A stretch of 64,000 bases of DNA from Myxococcales bacterium (lineage in GTDB: Bacteria; Myxococcota_A; Polyangia; Polyangiales; GCA-016699535), in NCBI GenBank assembly GCA_020633325.1, contig JACKDX010000002.1, positions 372,001 to 436,000 on the forward strand, in the 5' to 3' direction. The position numbers and the translations under genes are program-made. The notes below the pieces were generated by a model, which did no database searches, was not told the origin of the DNA, and saw only the letters and a list, made by a program, of their open reading frames with translations. How positions within the stretch are numbered: the first letter of the stretch is position 1; every line of letters starts with the position of its first letter. This document shows positions 7,893 through 16,556 of this stretch, in pieces.

Positions 7893-9280
7893 AATACGAG
7901 TCCCAGCGTGTAGCTTACTGGTTTTTCGCGACCTGCATGCTCCTTTTGACCTTGCAGATCGTATACGGCTTTATCATGGCCTTTGCCCACATGGGCTATG
8001 ATGGTTTACACGATTGGATCCCATTTCACGCCGCGCGCGCCAGCCATAACAATCTGTTGGTGATGTGGCTTTTGGCAGGTTTCATGGGTGCGGCATATTA
8101 CATCGTGCCAGAGGAGTGCGAACGCGAACTCTATTGGCCCAAGCTCGCTTACGTGCAGTTGATTGCATTTGTGATAGTCGGTGTTACCGCACTCATCGGG
8201 TTTCATGTGGGCTGGTGGGAAGGTCGGAAATTTCTCGAGATACCACGCCCCCTTGACTACCTAGTGGTGGTGGATGTGCTCTTATTCATTGCCAACATTG
8301 GCATGACAATTTGGAAAGGGCGCCGCATCACTACGACAAGCAGCGTATTGTTCTTCGGCTTGCTTATGGCCGCGCTGCTCTATCTGCCAGGCATGATTCC
8401 TACGACCAACCAGACCGTCGATTCGTACTGGCGCTGGTGGGTCGTGCACCTTTGGGTGGAGGGCGTTTGGGAACTGATCATGGGAGGCATCTTGGCCTTT
8501 CTCTTGATCAAGCTGACAGGAGTCGACCGCGAGGTCATAGAAAAGTGGCTCTATGTGATCGTCGGGCTGACATTCTTGTCCGGGATCTTGGGGACGGGTC
8601 ATCATTACTATTTCATCGGCGTCCCTAACTATTGGTTATGGGTGGGGGGCGTTTTTAGTGCGCTTGAGCCACTCGCGTTCTTGGGTATGGCGATTTATGG
8701 CATTCAGATGTACCGCAAACGCGGCCTTGAACATCCCAACGGTATTGCGCTGTTGTGGACTGTGGGGTGCTGCATCATGTCGTTTGTTGGAGCGGGATTC
8801 TTAGGAGCGGCGCACACGCTACCGCAGGTAAACCTCTATACCCACGGAACGTTGGTGACCGCGATGCATGGTCATATGGCTTTCTGGGGAGCGTACGCGA
8901 TGCTGGTGCTCGCTATCATCACGTACGCGATGCCTTTGATGACCGGACGGAAGGGATACACACTGGGCTCGGCCTCGCTGGCCTTTTGGGCTTCAAACAT
9001 CGGTATGGTGGCAATGACCGTGGCGTTTGGGATTGCGGGAGTAGCGCAGGTGTATCTTGAACGGCGGGCGGGCATGGAATTTCTGGATGTACAGCGCGAG
9101 CTGCAGGTCCACTTCTTTGGGTTGATACTGGCGGCGTCTGTATTTTCGGTAGGCATTATCGCCTTCATATACAACTTTGTTCGTTATGGTTGGCCTGTGG
9201 CGCCCGTGGTCGTGACCGCGGAATCACATCCCGTGCGCATCATTCCGAGCATGGATAGAGCCGTCACAAAGAGCACATGA
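7889..9280 (+). CDS. norB: Nitric oxide reductase subunit B (cNor type)
   Basis: This is the catalytic haem b / haem b3-FeB subunit that reduces two NO to N2O, a haem-copper oxidase relative in the inner membrane. At 463 residues with about twelve hydrophobic segments it has the usual length. Visible signatures include the first His ligand region HAARASHNNLLVMW, the HLWVEGVWELIMGG helix with the conserved Glu, the GTGHHYYFIGVP double-His motif, and HGHMAFWGAYAM near the C-terminus. It lacks the N-terminal extension of the quinol type (qNor), which agrees with the separate NorC. It overlaps norC and norQ by four bases each, so norCBQ are translationally coupled. Confidence 0.96.
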   Translation: MKYESQRVAYWFFATCMLLLTLQIVYGFIMAFAHMGYDGLHDWIPFHAARASHNNLLVMWLLAGFMGAAYYIVPEECERELYWPKLAYVQLIAFVIVGVTALIGFHVGWWEGRKFLEIPRPLDYLVVVDVLLFIANIGMTIWKGRRITTTSSVLFFGLLMAALLYLPGMIPTTNQTVDSYWRWWVVHLWVEGVWELIMGGILAFLLIKLTGVDREVIEKWLYVIVGLTFLSGILGTGHHYYFIGVPNYWLWVGGVFSALEPLAFLGMAIYGIQMYRKRGLEHPNGIALLWTVGCCIMSFVGAGFLGAAHTLPQVNLYTHGTLVTAMHGHMAFWGAYAMLVLAIITYAMPLMTGRKGYTLGSASLAFWASNIGMVAMTVAFGIAGVAQVYLERRAGMEFLDVQRELQVHFFGLILAASVFSVGIIAFIYNFVRYGWPVAPVVVTAESHPVRIIPSMDRAVTKST

Positions 9281-10095
9281 GCCTTCCTCTCCCGGAAGGG
9301 CAGGGCCAGGGCGTGAACGAGCCGCTTCCTTATTACCTGGAGACAGGCAATCACGAAGGCGTCATATTTGAGCACGCATACCGAAAACGGTTGCCCGTGA
9401 TGCTCAAGGGGCCCACCGGCTGTGGAAAAACGCGTTTTGTTGAGGCAATGGCCGCGCGGCTTGGCCGTCCCCTTGTGACTGTGTCTTGTCACGATGATAC
9501 GTCCGCTACCGATCTCATCGGCCGCTACTTGGTACGGGGTGCCGATACCGTATGGCAGGACGGGCCCGTTACTAGGGCGGCGCGTCAGGGGGCCATTCTC
9601 TATCTCGACGAGGTCGCCGAGGCGAGAGAAGACGTGATTGTGGTTTTACACTCGCTTTCGGACCACCGGCGGCAATTGTTTGTCGACCGTCACGATGAAA
9701 CACTGGTGGCGCATTCGGCATTCCAGTTAGTGGCCAGTTTTAACCCGGGCTATCAGCGGGGATTTAAAGAGCTCAAGCCGTCAACGCGACAACGGTTTGT
9801 GTTTTTGTCTTTTAATTACCCGCCATCAGACATAGAGACAGAGATCGTCGCTCACGAAAGCGGCGTCGACGTTAAAATCGCGAAAAGACTGGTATCGCTT
9901 GCCGTTAAGATTCGGGCGCTCGAGGACACAGGCGCAGTGGATACGGTATCGACACGATCTTTGGTAGCGGCAGGCATGCTGATCTCGGAAGGTTTAGAAG
10001 CGCGAAGTGCCTTCAAAGCGGCGGTGATTGAGCCGCTCAGCGATGAAAGTACGCTGTCAGCAGCCTTGGGGGATCTCGTCGACCTGACGCTGTGA
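9277..10095 (+). CDS. norQ: NorQ/CbbQ-family MoxR AAA+ ATPase
   Basis: This 272-residue AAA+ ATPase of the MoxR/CbbQ group is required for maturation or metal insertion of NorB in nor operons. Walker A is GPTGCGKT (about residues 44-51) and Walker B is AILYLDEVAEAR (about 107-118). A sensor-1 region ASFNPGYQRG and the typical LKPSTRQRFVFL segment follow. It overlaps norB by four bases and is followed after 6 bases by norD, its VWA-domain partner. MoxR ATPases act with VWA proteins as chaperone pairs, so the pairing here is as expected. Confidence 0.93.
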   Translation: MSLPLPEGQGQGVNEPLPYYLETGNHEGVIFEHAYRKRLPVMLKGPTGCGKTRFVEAMAARLGRPLVTVSCHDDTSATDLIGRYLVRGADTVWQDGPVTRAARQGAILYLDEVAEAREDVIVVLHSLSDHRRQLFVDRHDETLVAHSAFQLVASFNPGYQRGFKELKPSTRQRFVFLSFNYPPSDIETEIVAHESGVDVKIAKRLVSLAVKIRALEDTGAVDTVSTRSLVAAGMLISEGLEARSAFKAAVIEPLSDESTLSAALGDLVDLTL

Positions 10096-10101
10096 CGTTC
10101 T

Positions 10102-12066
10102 ATGGAATGGGACCAGGCGCTATTTAGCTGGGTGTATCGGAAGACACGCCGTCTTTTTTCGAGGACACGCGCTAGTGAATCAGAACGCGCGCTCTCCCTT
10201 TCGAGTATGCAAGAAAGGTTGGCCTACTTCGCAGGATACTTGGCAGGAGGGGCGCGAACCATCGTGCCGAGCGCCGACATCGGCGGACTCCAAGGTAGCC
10301 ACATCTATTTGCCGGCGCGAAGCCCCATCGATGGAGACGCCGAAGGCGAGATTTTTTACTTACATCGTACCGCATATGCGGTGACCTCCCAGGAACTCGG
10401 TTTCAGCGTATCGCCTACTGTTTCGGCTGCGGACTCAAGCCTGGCTGCGCTCTTGGCGGTCCCCGCCACGCTGGCTGCGTTGGATGCGGAGCTCTCGGGA
10501 CTCGCATCATCCCGAGCCGCGCTTTTTGATGCGTTGTTGCCTCCCGAGCTGCCACAAAATATGGGGGAACAAGCGCTTGCGCTCCACGTCCTTTACCGAT
10601 GGCATCTGGGGGCATCAGTCGATACAGCGGTGTTGCCCGCTCCTGTTGGTGAATTCATCAAGTTTGTTCAACAGAGCTCCTTTGAAACGCTCGGCGATCT
10701 CAGTCGAGGTTCACGCGTATTTGAGAGGTTTCGTACGCTTTCATCAAAAAGGCGCAGCCCAAGGGATGGCTTAGATGGCTGGATGGCTTTTGGGCGACTG
10801 GAAGTCACGGCGCCTCTAGCGCACCGGGAGGCCGCCATGATTGCTGAGGCCCCCGACCGCTCCTCTTCGGGACAGCTCACCGAGCAGGCACCGAGCCATG
10901 CGAAGCCAAAGCCGGGTGAATCGCCGGAGGTGGTCACCATGGATGATAACGAACAGGCAGATAATCCCTTGGTGCATTCCTTTGAAAAATTGCACACCGC
11001 GGAAGAATATCAGGGAGGTCGAAAGGCTCTTGACGATGAGGACGAGCTTGCACTTCATCAGGAAGCTTTGGACGAGCTCGATTTGCGGAAAGTCATTCGC
11101 ACCGCTGCACAAGCGCGATCGGTGTACCGCATGGATGCGATGCTCACGCCTAATCATACTGATCTTCTCGAAGCGCCTAGTGATGCCATGCCACAGTATC
11201 GCTATGACGAATGGGACTGTGGAGAGTCGCGTTATAAGAAAGAGTTTTGTCATGTGTATCTTGAGACACAGGCGCCTGTATCCGAGGACTTGTTCGTCAA
11301 GCCGGAATTCCCTTGGGAGCATGTCGCGGGAGTGCGGCGGGCTATGGAGCGACTGGATCTGTCATGGAAGTCCAAGAGCCGTCAAACGGATGGGCCCGAA
11401 TGCGACCTCGACGCACTCGTAGCGCGTTATGCGGACCTCAAGAGCGGCCATACGCCCTCGGATGCCTGTTATATCGAGCGCCGTCGTGCTGAGCGGGATC
11501 TCGGAGTCATGATCCTTGTGGACGCAAGTCTATCGAGTGATGCATGGATCGACAACAAGCGCGTGCTCGATACGACAAAACAGGCGGTGGCCGCCCTCGG
11601 TCAGGCAGCGCAGGCCATTGGTGAACATTTTGCCTTAGCCGCCTTCCACAGCCATTCGCATCGTGACTGCCGCTTTGTTATGCTAAAAAACTTCAACGAG
11701 CATTGGGCGCTCGGTCAGCGGCGCTTGGCAGCAGTGCGGCCGAGCGGATATACGCGGATTGGCCCCGCGATTAGGCACGCTGTCACGATCCTCAACGAGA
11801 GTAAACGGCGCCGGCGGCTTCTTCTCGTGTTTACGGACGCGAAACCTACCGACTACGATCGGTACGAAGGGAAATACGGCATCGAAGATGTACGCCGATC
11901 CTTGGAAGAGGGCAGGGAATCCGGTGTTCATACGTTCGCAATTGCGATCGGAAAGCGCCGCCAGGCGCATCTTCCGCGTATGTTTGGCAAGGAATACAAA
12001 ACACTGTCCCATCCACTCGAGCTCGCGCGAACCATTGCCGAACTCTACGTCCGCCTAGGTAAATAG
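10102..12066 (+). CDS. norD: NorD, VWA-domain maturation protein of nitric oxide reductase
   Basis: This 654-residue protein has a C-terminal von Willebrand factor A domain (from about residue 468) with a clear MIDAS motif DASLS, then the YTRIGPAIRHA and FTDAKPTDYD segments. The N-terminal part is helical and poorly conserved, and the middle (about residues 245-330) is acidic and probably flexible. NorD acts with NorQ in activating the NorCB complex. The first ATG at 10102 follows the norQ stop by 6 bases without a strong ribosome site. The operon here is norCBQD; norE, norF and a NorR-type regulator are not in the window. Confidence 0.9.
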   Translation: MEWDQALFSWVYRKTRRLFSRTRASESERALSLSSMQERLAYFAGYLAGGARTIVPSADIGGLQGSHIYLPARSPIDGDAEGEIFYLHRTAYAVTSQELGFSVSPTVSAADSSLAALLAVPATLAALDAELSGLASSRAALFDALLPPELPQNMGEQALALHVLYRWHLGASVDTAVLPAPVGEFIKFVQQSSFETLGDLSRGSRVFERFRTLSSKRRSPRDGLDGWMAFGRLEVTAPLAHREAAMIAEAPDRSSSGQLTEQAPSHAKPKPGESPEVVTMDDNEQADNPLVHSFEKLHTAEEYQGGRKALDDEDELALHQEALDELDLRKVIRTAAQARSVYRMDAMLTPNHTDLLEAPSDAMPQYRYDEWDCGESRYKKEFCHVYLETQAPVSEDLFVKPEFPWEHVAGVRRAMERLDLSWKSKSRQTDGPECDLDALVARYADLKSGHTPSDACYIERRRAERDLGVMILVDASLSSDAWIDNKRVLDTTKQAVAALGQAAQAIGEHFALAAFHSHSHRDCRFVMLKNFNEHWALGQRRLAAVRPSGYTRIGPAIRHAVTILNESKRRRRLLLVFTDAKPTDYDRYEGKYGIEDVRRSLEEGRESGVHTFAIAIGKRRQAHLPRMFGKEYKTLSHPLELARTIAELYVRLGK

Positions 12067-12267
12067 CTCAGCGAGAGGCTACGCTGCCACCAAAACGACC
12101 AGGGTGTCTCACCTGTGGCGTTTCGCCCCTCGGGGGGCCGTGTTTCGCGCTCAAATTGGCGAGAAAACAGCGTAATACGCAGATGCACAGCCTTTGGCAC
12201 GAAGCGTGCAATTGGGGAGCCCACGCTCACGAAAAACGTGGTGACGTTCTTACATAAGGAGTGAGAC
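12067..12267 (+). other. Intergenic region between norD and the Cys-rich lipoprotein gene
   Basis: The 201 bases contain several short hairpins. One has a CCCC/GGGG stem around 12126-12137 with a 4-base loop, another is GCACG-AAG-CGTGC around 12196-12208. Neither is followed by a T-run, so I do not call an intrinsic terminator. A strong ribosome site (TAAGGAG, about 12256-12262) precedes the next ATG. I cannot identify a clear promoter. Confidence 0.4.
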
Positions 12268-12543
12268 ATGCGATACTTACAAACCCTGTTTTTAGGCACT
12301 GGTATGATGTTCGGCGCGGCAGCGAGCTTAGGTGCCTGCGCAGATGAGGTTGAAGAGGCAATAGATTGCAATGACATATGCACCACCATAGAAGACTGCG
12401 GCAACGAGGATTTCGATGTTGATGATTGCGTGGATCATTGCGAAGATCAGCCAAACGACGAAATTGACACCTGCGACTCATGTTTGGACGATAATGACAC
12501 CTGCACCGAGTGTACAGCCGACTGCGCACCGCTGCTCATTTGA
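12268..12543 (+). CDS. Small acidic cysteine-rich lipoprotein, unknown function
   Basis: This protein has 91 residues. A signal peptide ends in a lipobox (SLGAC, Cys 24), so it should be a lipoprotein. The mature part is very acidic and holds ten further Cys, at 34, 38, 44, 54, 58, 69, 72, 79, 82 and 86. They form repeated CxxxC and CxxC spacings with many Asp and Glu. Five disulfides or metal binding are both possible. The strong TAAGGAG ribosome site before the ATG and the clean signal peptide make it a convincing gene. I do not recognise a named family. It stands alone, about 200 bases after norD and just before a Nudix gene. Confidence 0.82.
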   Translation: MRYLQTLFLGTGMMFGAAASLGACADEVEEAIDCNDICTTIEDCGNEDFDVDDCVDHCEDQPNDEIDTCDSCLDDNDTCTECTADCAPLLI

Positions 12544-12564
12544 GGTATCGTCTGATGGGACGCG

Positions 12565-13233
12565 GTGCGCGCTAACGCCGCTCAGACTGGTGCGCGCACT
12601 GTACGTTTGATGTTACCAGAGCGCTCACTGGTTCGACTTTCGGCGCAGCTAAAGGAAGGCCGCCCAGAGGTTACGGAGGAAAATAAAGCCGCCGTCGCAA
12701 TGATTTTGCGGCAGGCGGCTCCCTGGGGCACGGGGTTTGAGCTGCTTGTGATACGGCGCGCAGAGCGGGCGCAGGACCCTTGGTCAGGGCACATGGCGAT
12801 GCCAGGAGGGCGTGCGGAGCCTGGAGATAGTGACCTGCTCGACACCGCTGTTCGAGAGGTAGCTGAGGAAGTGGGGTGGCAGTTACAAGAAGCGGCGAGG
12901 TATCTCGGTAGCCTTGAACCCGTGCCTATACGCACCCGGGGGAGGTTGCTAGGAGACTATGTCGTCCCGTTGGTGTTCTTACTTGAGCACGAAGCATCAT
13001 GGCGCTTCAACGACGCCGAAGTGGTGGAGGCACTCTGGCTACCCCTAAATAGCGTCCTCAGTGGCGAAGCCGATACCGTGGTGGAGCATACATTCGATGG
13101 CGTATCGGTGTCGGCACCGGCTTTTCGAGCCAAGCACCATGCCATCTGGGGCCTGACCCACCACATGATCACTCGCTTGGCGGCTCTGATAAGGGCCGCT
13201 TATTCTGTTGAGGAGTTAGAGCGCCAAAGATAA
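12565..13233 (+). CDS. Nudix hydrolase, NudL/CoA-pyrophosphatase type
   Basis: This predicted Nudix hydrolase has up to 222 residues. The segment LLVIRRAERAQDPWSGHMA followed by PGGRAEPGDSDLLDTAVREV and AEEVGW is the form seen in NudL-type CoA diphosphatases. It has the upstream conserved block and one extra residue in the Nudix box compared with the classic motif. Such enzymes cleave CoA or other nucleoside diphosphate derivatives using Mg2+ or Mn2+. The start is uncertain: the GTG at 12565 is the longest choice, while the ATG at 12610 gives MLPERSLVRLS and is also reasonable. The 3' end overlaps the convergent downstream gene by 18 bases. Confidence 0.85.
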   Translation: MRANAAQTGARTVRLMLPERSLVRLSAQLKEGRPEVTEENKAAVAMILRQAAPWGTGFELLVIRRAERAQDPWSGHMAMPGGRAEPGDSDLLDTAVREVAEEVGWQLQEAARYLGSLEPVPIRTRGRLLGDYVVPLVFLLEHEASWRFNDAEVVEALWLPLNSVLSGEADTVVEHTFDGVSVSAPAFRAKHHAIWGLTHHMITRLAALIRAAYSVEELERQR

Positions 13234-14010
13234 TTGCGCAGCGGCTACGGGAACCGCTTGAGCTCTAACGGTAAGCTCAAGAAAAGGGAACGGGCCCGCC
13301 ACGTCAATAGCTGTGGCTCGTCCCTTAAGCGCGTCCGTGGCGGCGGCACGGGCCAAATCCGGATGGTTGTTCTTGAGAGAAAGGTGCATAAGCACCACAC
13401 GTCGGACGCGTGGGCTCAACATGCAGAGGACGGCTGCGGTTTGGTCATTTGAAAGATGGCCATGGTCCGACGCGACACGTGCTTTGAGCGAGGGGGGGTA
13501 GGGGCCGTTTTTCAACATATGAACGTCGTGGTTGGCCTCAAGGAGCACAGTATGACAGTCTCGAAGATACGATGACAAACCCGGCGGGATCGAACCCAGG
13601 TCCGTGACTAACGCCGCTTGTGCACTGGCATGGGTAAAGCGGAGCGCAACTTGTGGAACGTCATGCGGCAAGGGTAACGCCTCTAGCGTAATGGCGCCCA
13701 CGCGAAATGACCCCGTCGCAGAAAATAGACGACGGCGGACCCCACTTTTCAGCCGAACACGCTGGGCAGTGCCGCGGGTCATAAACACCGGCGCATCAAA
13801 TAAAGAGGCAGTTTGATTGACGTGGGCCGCATGATCGCTGTGGGAATGCGTGAGAATTATGCCATTGAGAACCAGGCGCCCCAACCGATCAGCCAAGAGT
13901 TCCTTGAGATGGCCCACCCGTAGTCCAGCGTCAATCAACAGGGCCGTCTGACCCGCCTGAACCAGCATGGCGTTGCCGGTGCTCCCGCTTCCCAAAATGG
14001 TGATACGCAC
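13216..14010 (-). CDS. Metallo-beta-lactamase-fold hydrolase, YycJ/WalJ-like
   Basis: This 264-residue protein has a metallo-beta-lactamase fold. The N-terminus MRITILGSGSTGNAMLV is characteristic of the YycJ/WalJ group. The metal site THSHSDH lies at about residues 54-60, followed by HDVPQ, a VTDLG aspartate, EANHD and HLSNDQ. YycJ relatives act as phosphodiesterases or nucleases, and a 5'-exonuclease role in DNA repair has been described for the family; the substrate here is unknown. The gene ends inside the convergent Nudix gene (18-base overlap) and its start faces the transporter gene, 42 bases away on the same strand. Confidence 0.87.
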   Translation of the reverse strand: MRITILGSGSTGNAMLVQAGQTALLIDAGLRVGHLKELLADRLGRLVLNGIILTHSHSDHAAHVNQTASLFDAPVFMTRGTAQRVRLKSGVRRRLFSATGSFRVGAITLEALPLPHDVPQVALRFTHASAQAALVTDLGSIPPGLSSYLRDCHTVLLEANHDVHMLKNGPYPPSLKARVASDHGHLSNDQTAAVLCMLSPRVRRVVLMHLSLKNNHPDLARAAATDALKGRATAIDVAGPFPFLELTVRAQAVPVAAAQLSLAL

Positions 14011-14052
14011 GCTAGGACAGTAAGGGTTTTGCCGATCGCGTCAATACCCAAG

Positions 14053-15870
14053 CTAATGAGCGTGTGACGCGTGGTCGTGGTCCTTGTCGGACAACGCCAA
14101 AAAATCGCCCAATGTCCGAAACCATCCTCCGATCCCATAACGCCACATACTGCGTAGGACCAGCACACACAACATCGCCGTGGCGACGAGGGTAAGCGCG
14201 CTATAGGTGTGGCTTTGGTGGTCTGTCACGGCATTCTTCGTAATAAGAGGAACGGGACTGAGATTGACTCCATAGGCAAACAGCCAGGTGCTGATGATGA
14301 GTCCAGCGAGTCCCGCTAACATGGCACGCGAGCCGAACTGTGCACGCAAAAACCCGACGGTGGCAATGTTCGTCGCCGGTCCGAGCAACAGCGCCGCAAG
14401 CGCTGCTCCAGCAGAAAGACCTTTGTCGATGAGCACCGCCGCAAGGGGCGTGGCAGAGGCAGCACATACATAGCTAGGGATCGCAAAAAGCGTGATAACA
14501 ATGACGTCCATGCCGCTGGTGGCCAGATGCTGCAACGCGTCTGAGGGCAGCACAGCTTGAACGTAGGCCGCCATCACCAGCCCAGCGAACGTCCAAGGAC
14601 CCACGTGGAACAAGAGTTCATCAAGGTTATTTAAAAAGCGTGCCACGCGTCCCGTTCCAGCTGGTTCGGGAGGGAACGACGAGGGACGGGCCAGGATTCC
14701 AGGCGAGGTGTGAGGGTCTCTAGCGACCCAATATGCCACGGCAACTGCGGTAACAATCGCCACGGTAATCGCGGCTACCACCCGAATCACGGCAAATGGC
14801 CAACCCAAAAAACGCCCCGTGAGCGCAAACGATTCAACGCCGAGTTCTGGCGTCGCAATGAGAAAGGCGACCACCAAAGCTGCGCTGGCGCCTCGCTGTC
14901 GCAATGAGGCGGTAATAGGAAGAACCCCGCACGCGCACACGGGCAAAGGCGCGCCGATCAGCGCGCCACGCATGGCCTGTCGGACCGGCCCTTTCGATCC
15001 GAACCAACTCACCGGCAAACTTGAACCCCATATCTGGATGGCAGCCGCGATAGCCAACCCGATCAACAGCATAGGGGCGGTCTCCAACGTGAGTGCAATC
15101 CATGCCGCGATCACGGCGTTCTGGACGTGTTGCGTCTGCGCGCTGCTGTCGTGCGAGCCGTACAGACTGAGATACGCAAGGAGGAGTGCGATGCCGAAGG
15201 CAACAAAATCCAATCCCCGATTGCCTAATCTAACCTCGGATTTTCGCGGAAAATCATGCGCGACGATGTGCACCAGGAGACCACTCATCGCTGCTGTAGC
15301 CCAGGGCGCATACCGATGCACCATATACTCTGGCACCAGTCGAAAGACGCCAATGCCGGCTGCCGTCGCGGCCAAAAACCCCATTCCCCGCAAGATGGCC
15401 GCCCGTTCTCCCAGGCGCGTCCGACACGCCAGAGTCGCCAACGCGACGACGGGTACCGAGTGCAAAGAAAGCGCGACAAGCACCGTGATTGGCACATGGT
15501 CTTTCGCGGTAGCCACGTAAGTCCCAAGCGCAAGGCCATCGCCAAATTGATGAATGGCGAGACCCGCGAAGGCAAGCTCAAGACCCACTCGGTGATCATC
15601 CACCTCATGATGGTGTGTAGCCTTGATCACATTCGTATACACCCATTCGAGGAGGGTCGGGATCGCTAATGCCATTACGAATGCGCCCAACCCGGCGATG
15701 CCCAAGTGAGCCATGGCTTCTGGCAAAAGCTGAACCAAAACCACCGCCAGAGCGGCGGTGAGCGCGAAGGTTTGAATGGGGCGAATGTATGGCGTGTTGA
15801 CGGTGCCAATCCAACCCACGGCAATGCCCAACCCCACCGACAAAGCGGCAATCAGCAACGTAAGTGTCAT
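14053..15870 (-). CDS. Fused ZIP-like / ArsP-type (SO_0444-like) metal transporter
   Basis: This is a single uninterrupted frame of about 605 residues joining two transporter families. The N-terminal part (about residues 1-240) is ZIP-like: eight or so hydrophobic segments, a loop HHHEVDDH and the motif AIHQFGDGLALG, which matches the ZIP metal-binding helix. The C-terminal part (about 255-605) matches the permease family of SO_0444-type Cu/Zn efflux and ArsP proteins: PLPVCACGVLPITASLRQRG, then FLIATPELGVES, and later VCAASATPLAAVLIDKG. The tail is His-rich (HDHASHAH). The ATG at 15870 begins MTLTLLIAALS; a TTG at 15903 would add 11 residues. Direction of transport and metal are unknown. Confidence 0.8.
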   Translation of the reverse strand: MTLTLLIAALSVGLGIAVGWIGTVNTPYIRPIQTFALTAALAVVLVQLLPEAMAHLGIAGLGAFVMALAIPTLLEWVYTNVIKATHHHEVDDHRVGLELAFAGLAIHQFGDGLALGTYVATAKDHVPITVLVALSLHSVPVVALATLACRTRLGERAAILRGMGFLAATAAGIGVFRLVPEYMVHRYAPWATAAMSGLLVHIVAHDFPRKSEVRLGNRGLDFVAFGIALLLAYLSLYGSHDSSAQTQHVQNAVIAAWIALTLETAPMLLIGLAIAAAIQIWGSSLPVSWFGSKGPVRQAMRGALIGAPLPVCACGVLPITASLRQRGASAALVVAFLIATPELGVESFALTGRFLGWPFAVIRVVAAITVAIVTAVAVAYWVARDPHTSPGILARPSSFPPEPAGTGRVARFLNNLDELLFHVGPWTFAGLVMAAYVQAVLPSDALQHLATSGMDVIVITLFAIPSYVCAASATPLAAVLIDKGLSAGAALAALLLGPATNIATVGFLRAQFGSRAMLAGLAGLIISTWLFAYGVNLSPVPLITKNAVTDHQSHTYSALTLVATAMLCVLVLRSMWRYGIGGWFRTLGDFLALSDKDHDHASHAH

Positions 15871-15991
15871 GTGGGTAGTCTCATGGGCCGGATCTAAGGA
15901 CAAAAAATGCCGCTCGATGCGTCATCCGTACTTCCGGGGTAGCTGATCAATGGCGCTTCGATGTATATCCTTCTTAGGGGTAATACAAGAC

Positions 15992-16546
15992 GTGATCAGG
16001 CGCGTGTGTGTATACTGTGGCTCGCGACCAGGTCGCCGGCCAGGCTATATAGAAGCGGCTAAAGAGCTCGGGCACGCGCTCGCGACCTCGGATGTGACGT
16101 TGGTATATGGTGGCGCTTCGAGGGGGCTCATGGGCGCGCTGGCGGACTCCGCAATGCGCGCAGGCGGGCACGTGATTGGTGTCATGCCACAGAGCTTGGT
16201 CCATAAAGAGATAGCGCATCCCCAGATCACCGAGCTTAAAATAGTACCTGATCTCCATGTGCGAAAGGCAACCATGGCGACCTTGGCCGATGCGTTCATT
16301 GCGCTCCCAGGGGGTGCCGGGACGCTGGAAGAGCTGACAGAAATGATCACGTGGCTGCAACTAGGCATACACGCGAAGCCGATTGCTCTGCTCAACGTGG
16401 CCGGCTACTACAAGCCCCTGCTTGAGATGTTTGGCATGTGCGTGCGGGAAGGATTCCTTTCAAAAGCGCTTCTTGATGCACTCATTGTGGATGAGCACGT
16501 CCCTGCGTTATGGGAAAGGCTCGTCCAGAAGCACAGCCTGCTTTGA
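15992..16546 (+). CDS. LOG-family (lonely guy) nucleotide phosphoribohydrolase
   Basis: This is a Rossmann-fold LOG/TIGR00730 protein of about 184 residues. It has the N-terminal RVCVYCGSRPG, the YGGASRGLMG loop, the VRKATMATLADAF helix and the signature PGGAGTLEEL with its catalytic Glu. Family members release the base from nucleoside 5'-monophosphates; in plants and some bacteria this makes cytokinins, while in most bacteria the role is nucleotide salvage or housekeeping. I prefer the GTG at 15992 (MIRRVCVYCGS) because family proteins begin right before this strand; an in-frame ATG at 15950 would add 14 residues. The gene is divergent from the metal transporter. Confidence 0.9.
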   Translation: MIRRVCVYCGSRPGRRPGYIEAAKELGHALATSDVTLVYGGASRGLMGALADSAMRAGGHVIGVMPQSLVHKEIAHPQITELKIVPDLHVRKATMATLADAFIALPGGAGTLEELTEMITWLQLGIHAKPIALLNVAGYYKPLLEMFGMCVREGFLSKALLDALIVDEHVPALWERLVQKHSLL

Positions 16547-16556
16547 AGTTAGGGGA

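Noticed and set aside
12196..12208. GCACG-AAG-CGTGC hairpin as norD terminator
   Set aside because: Short stem with a 3-base loop and no following T-run.
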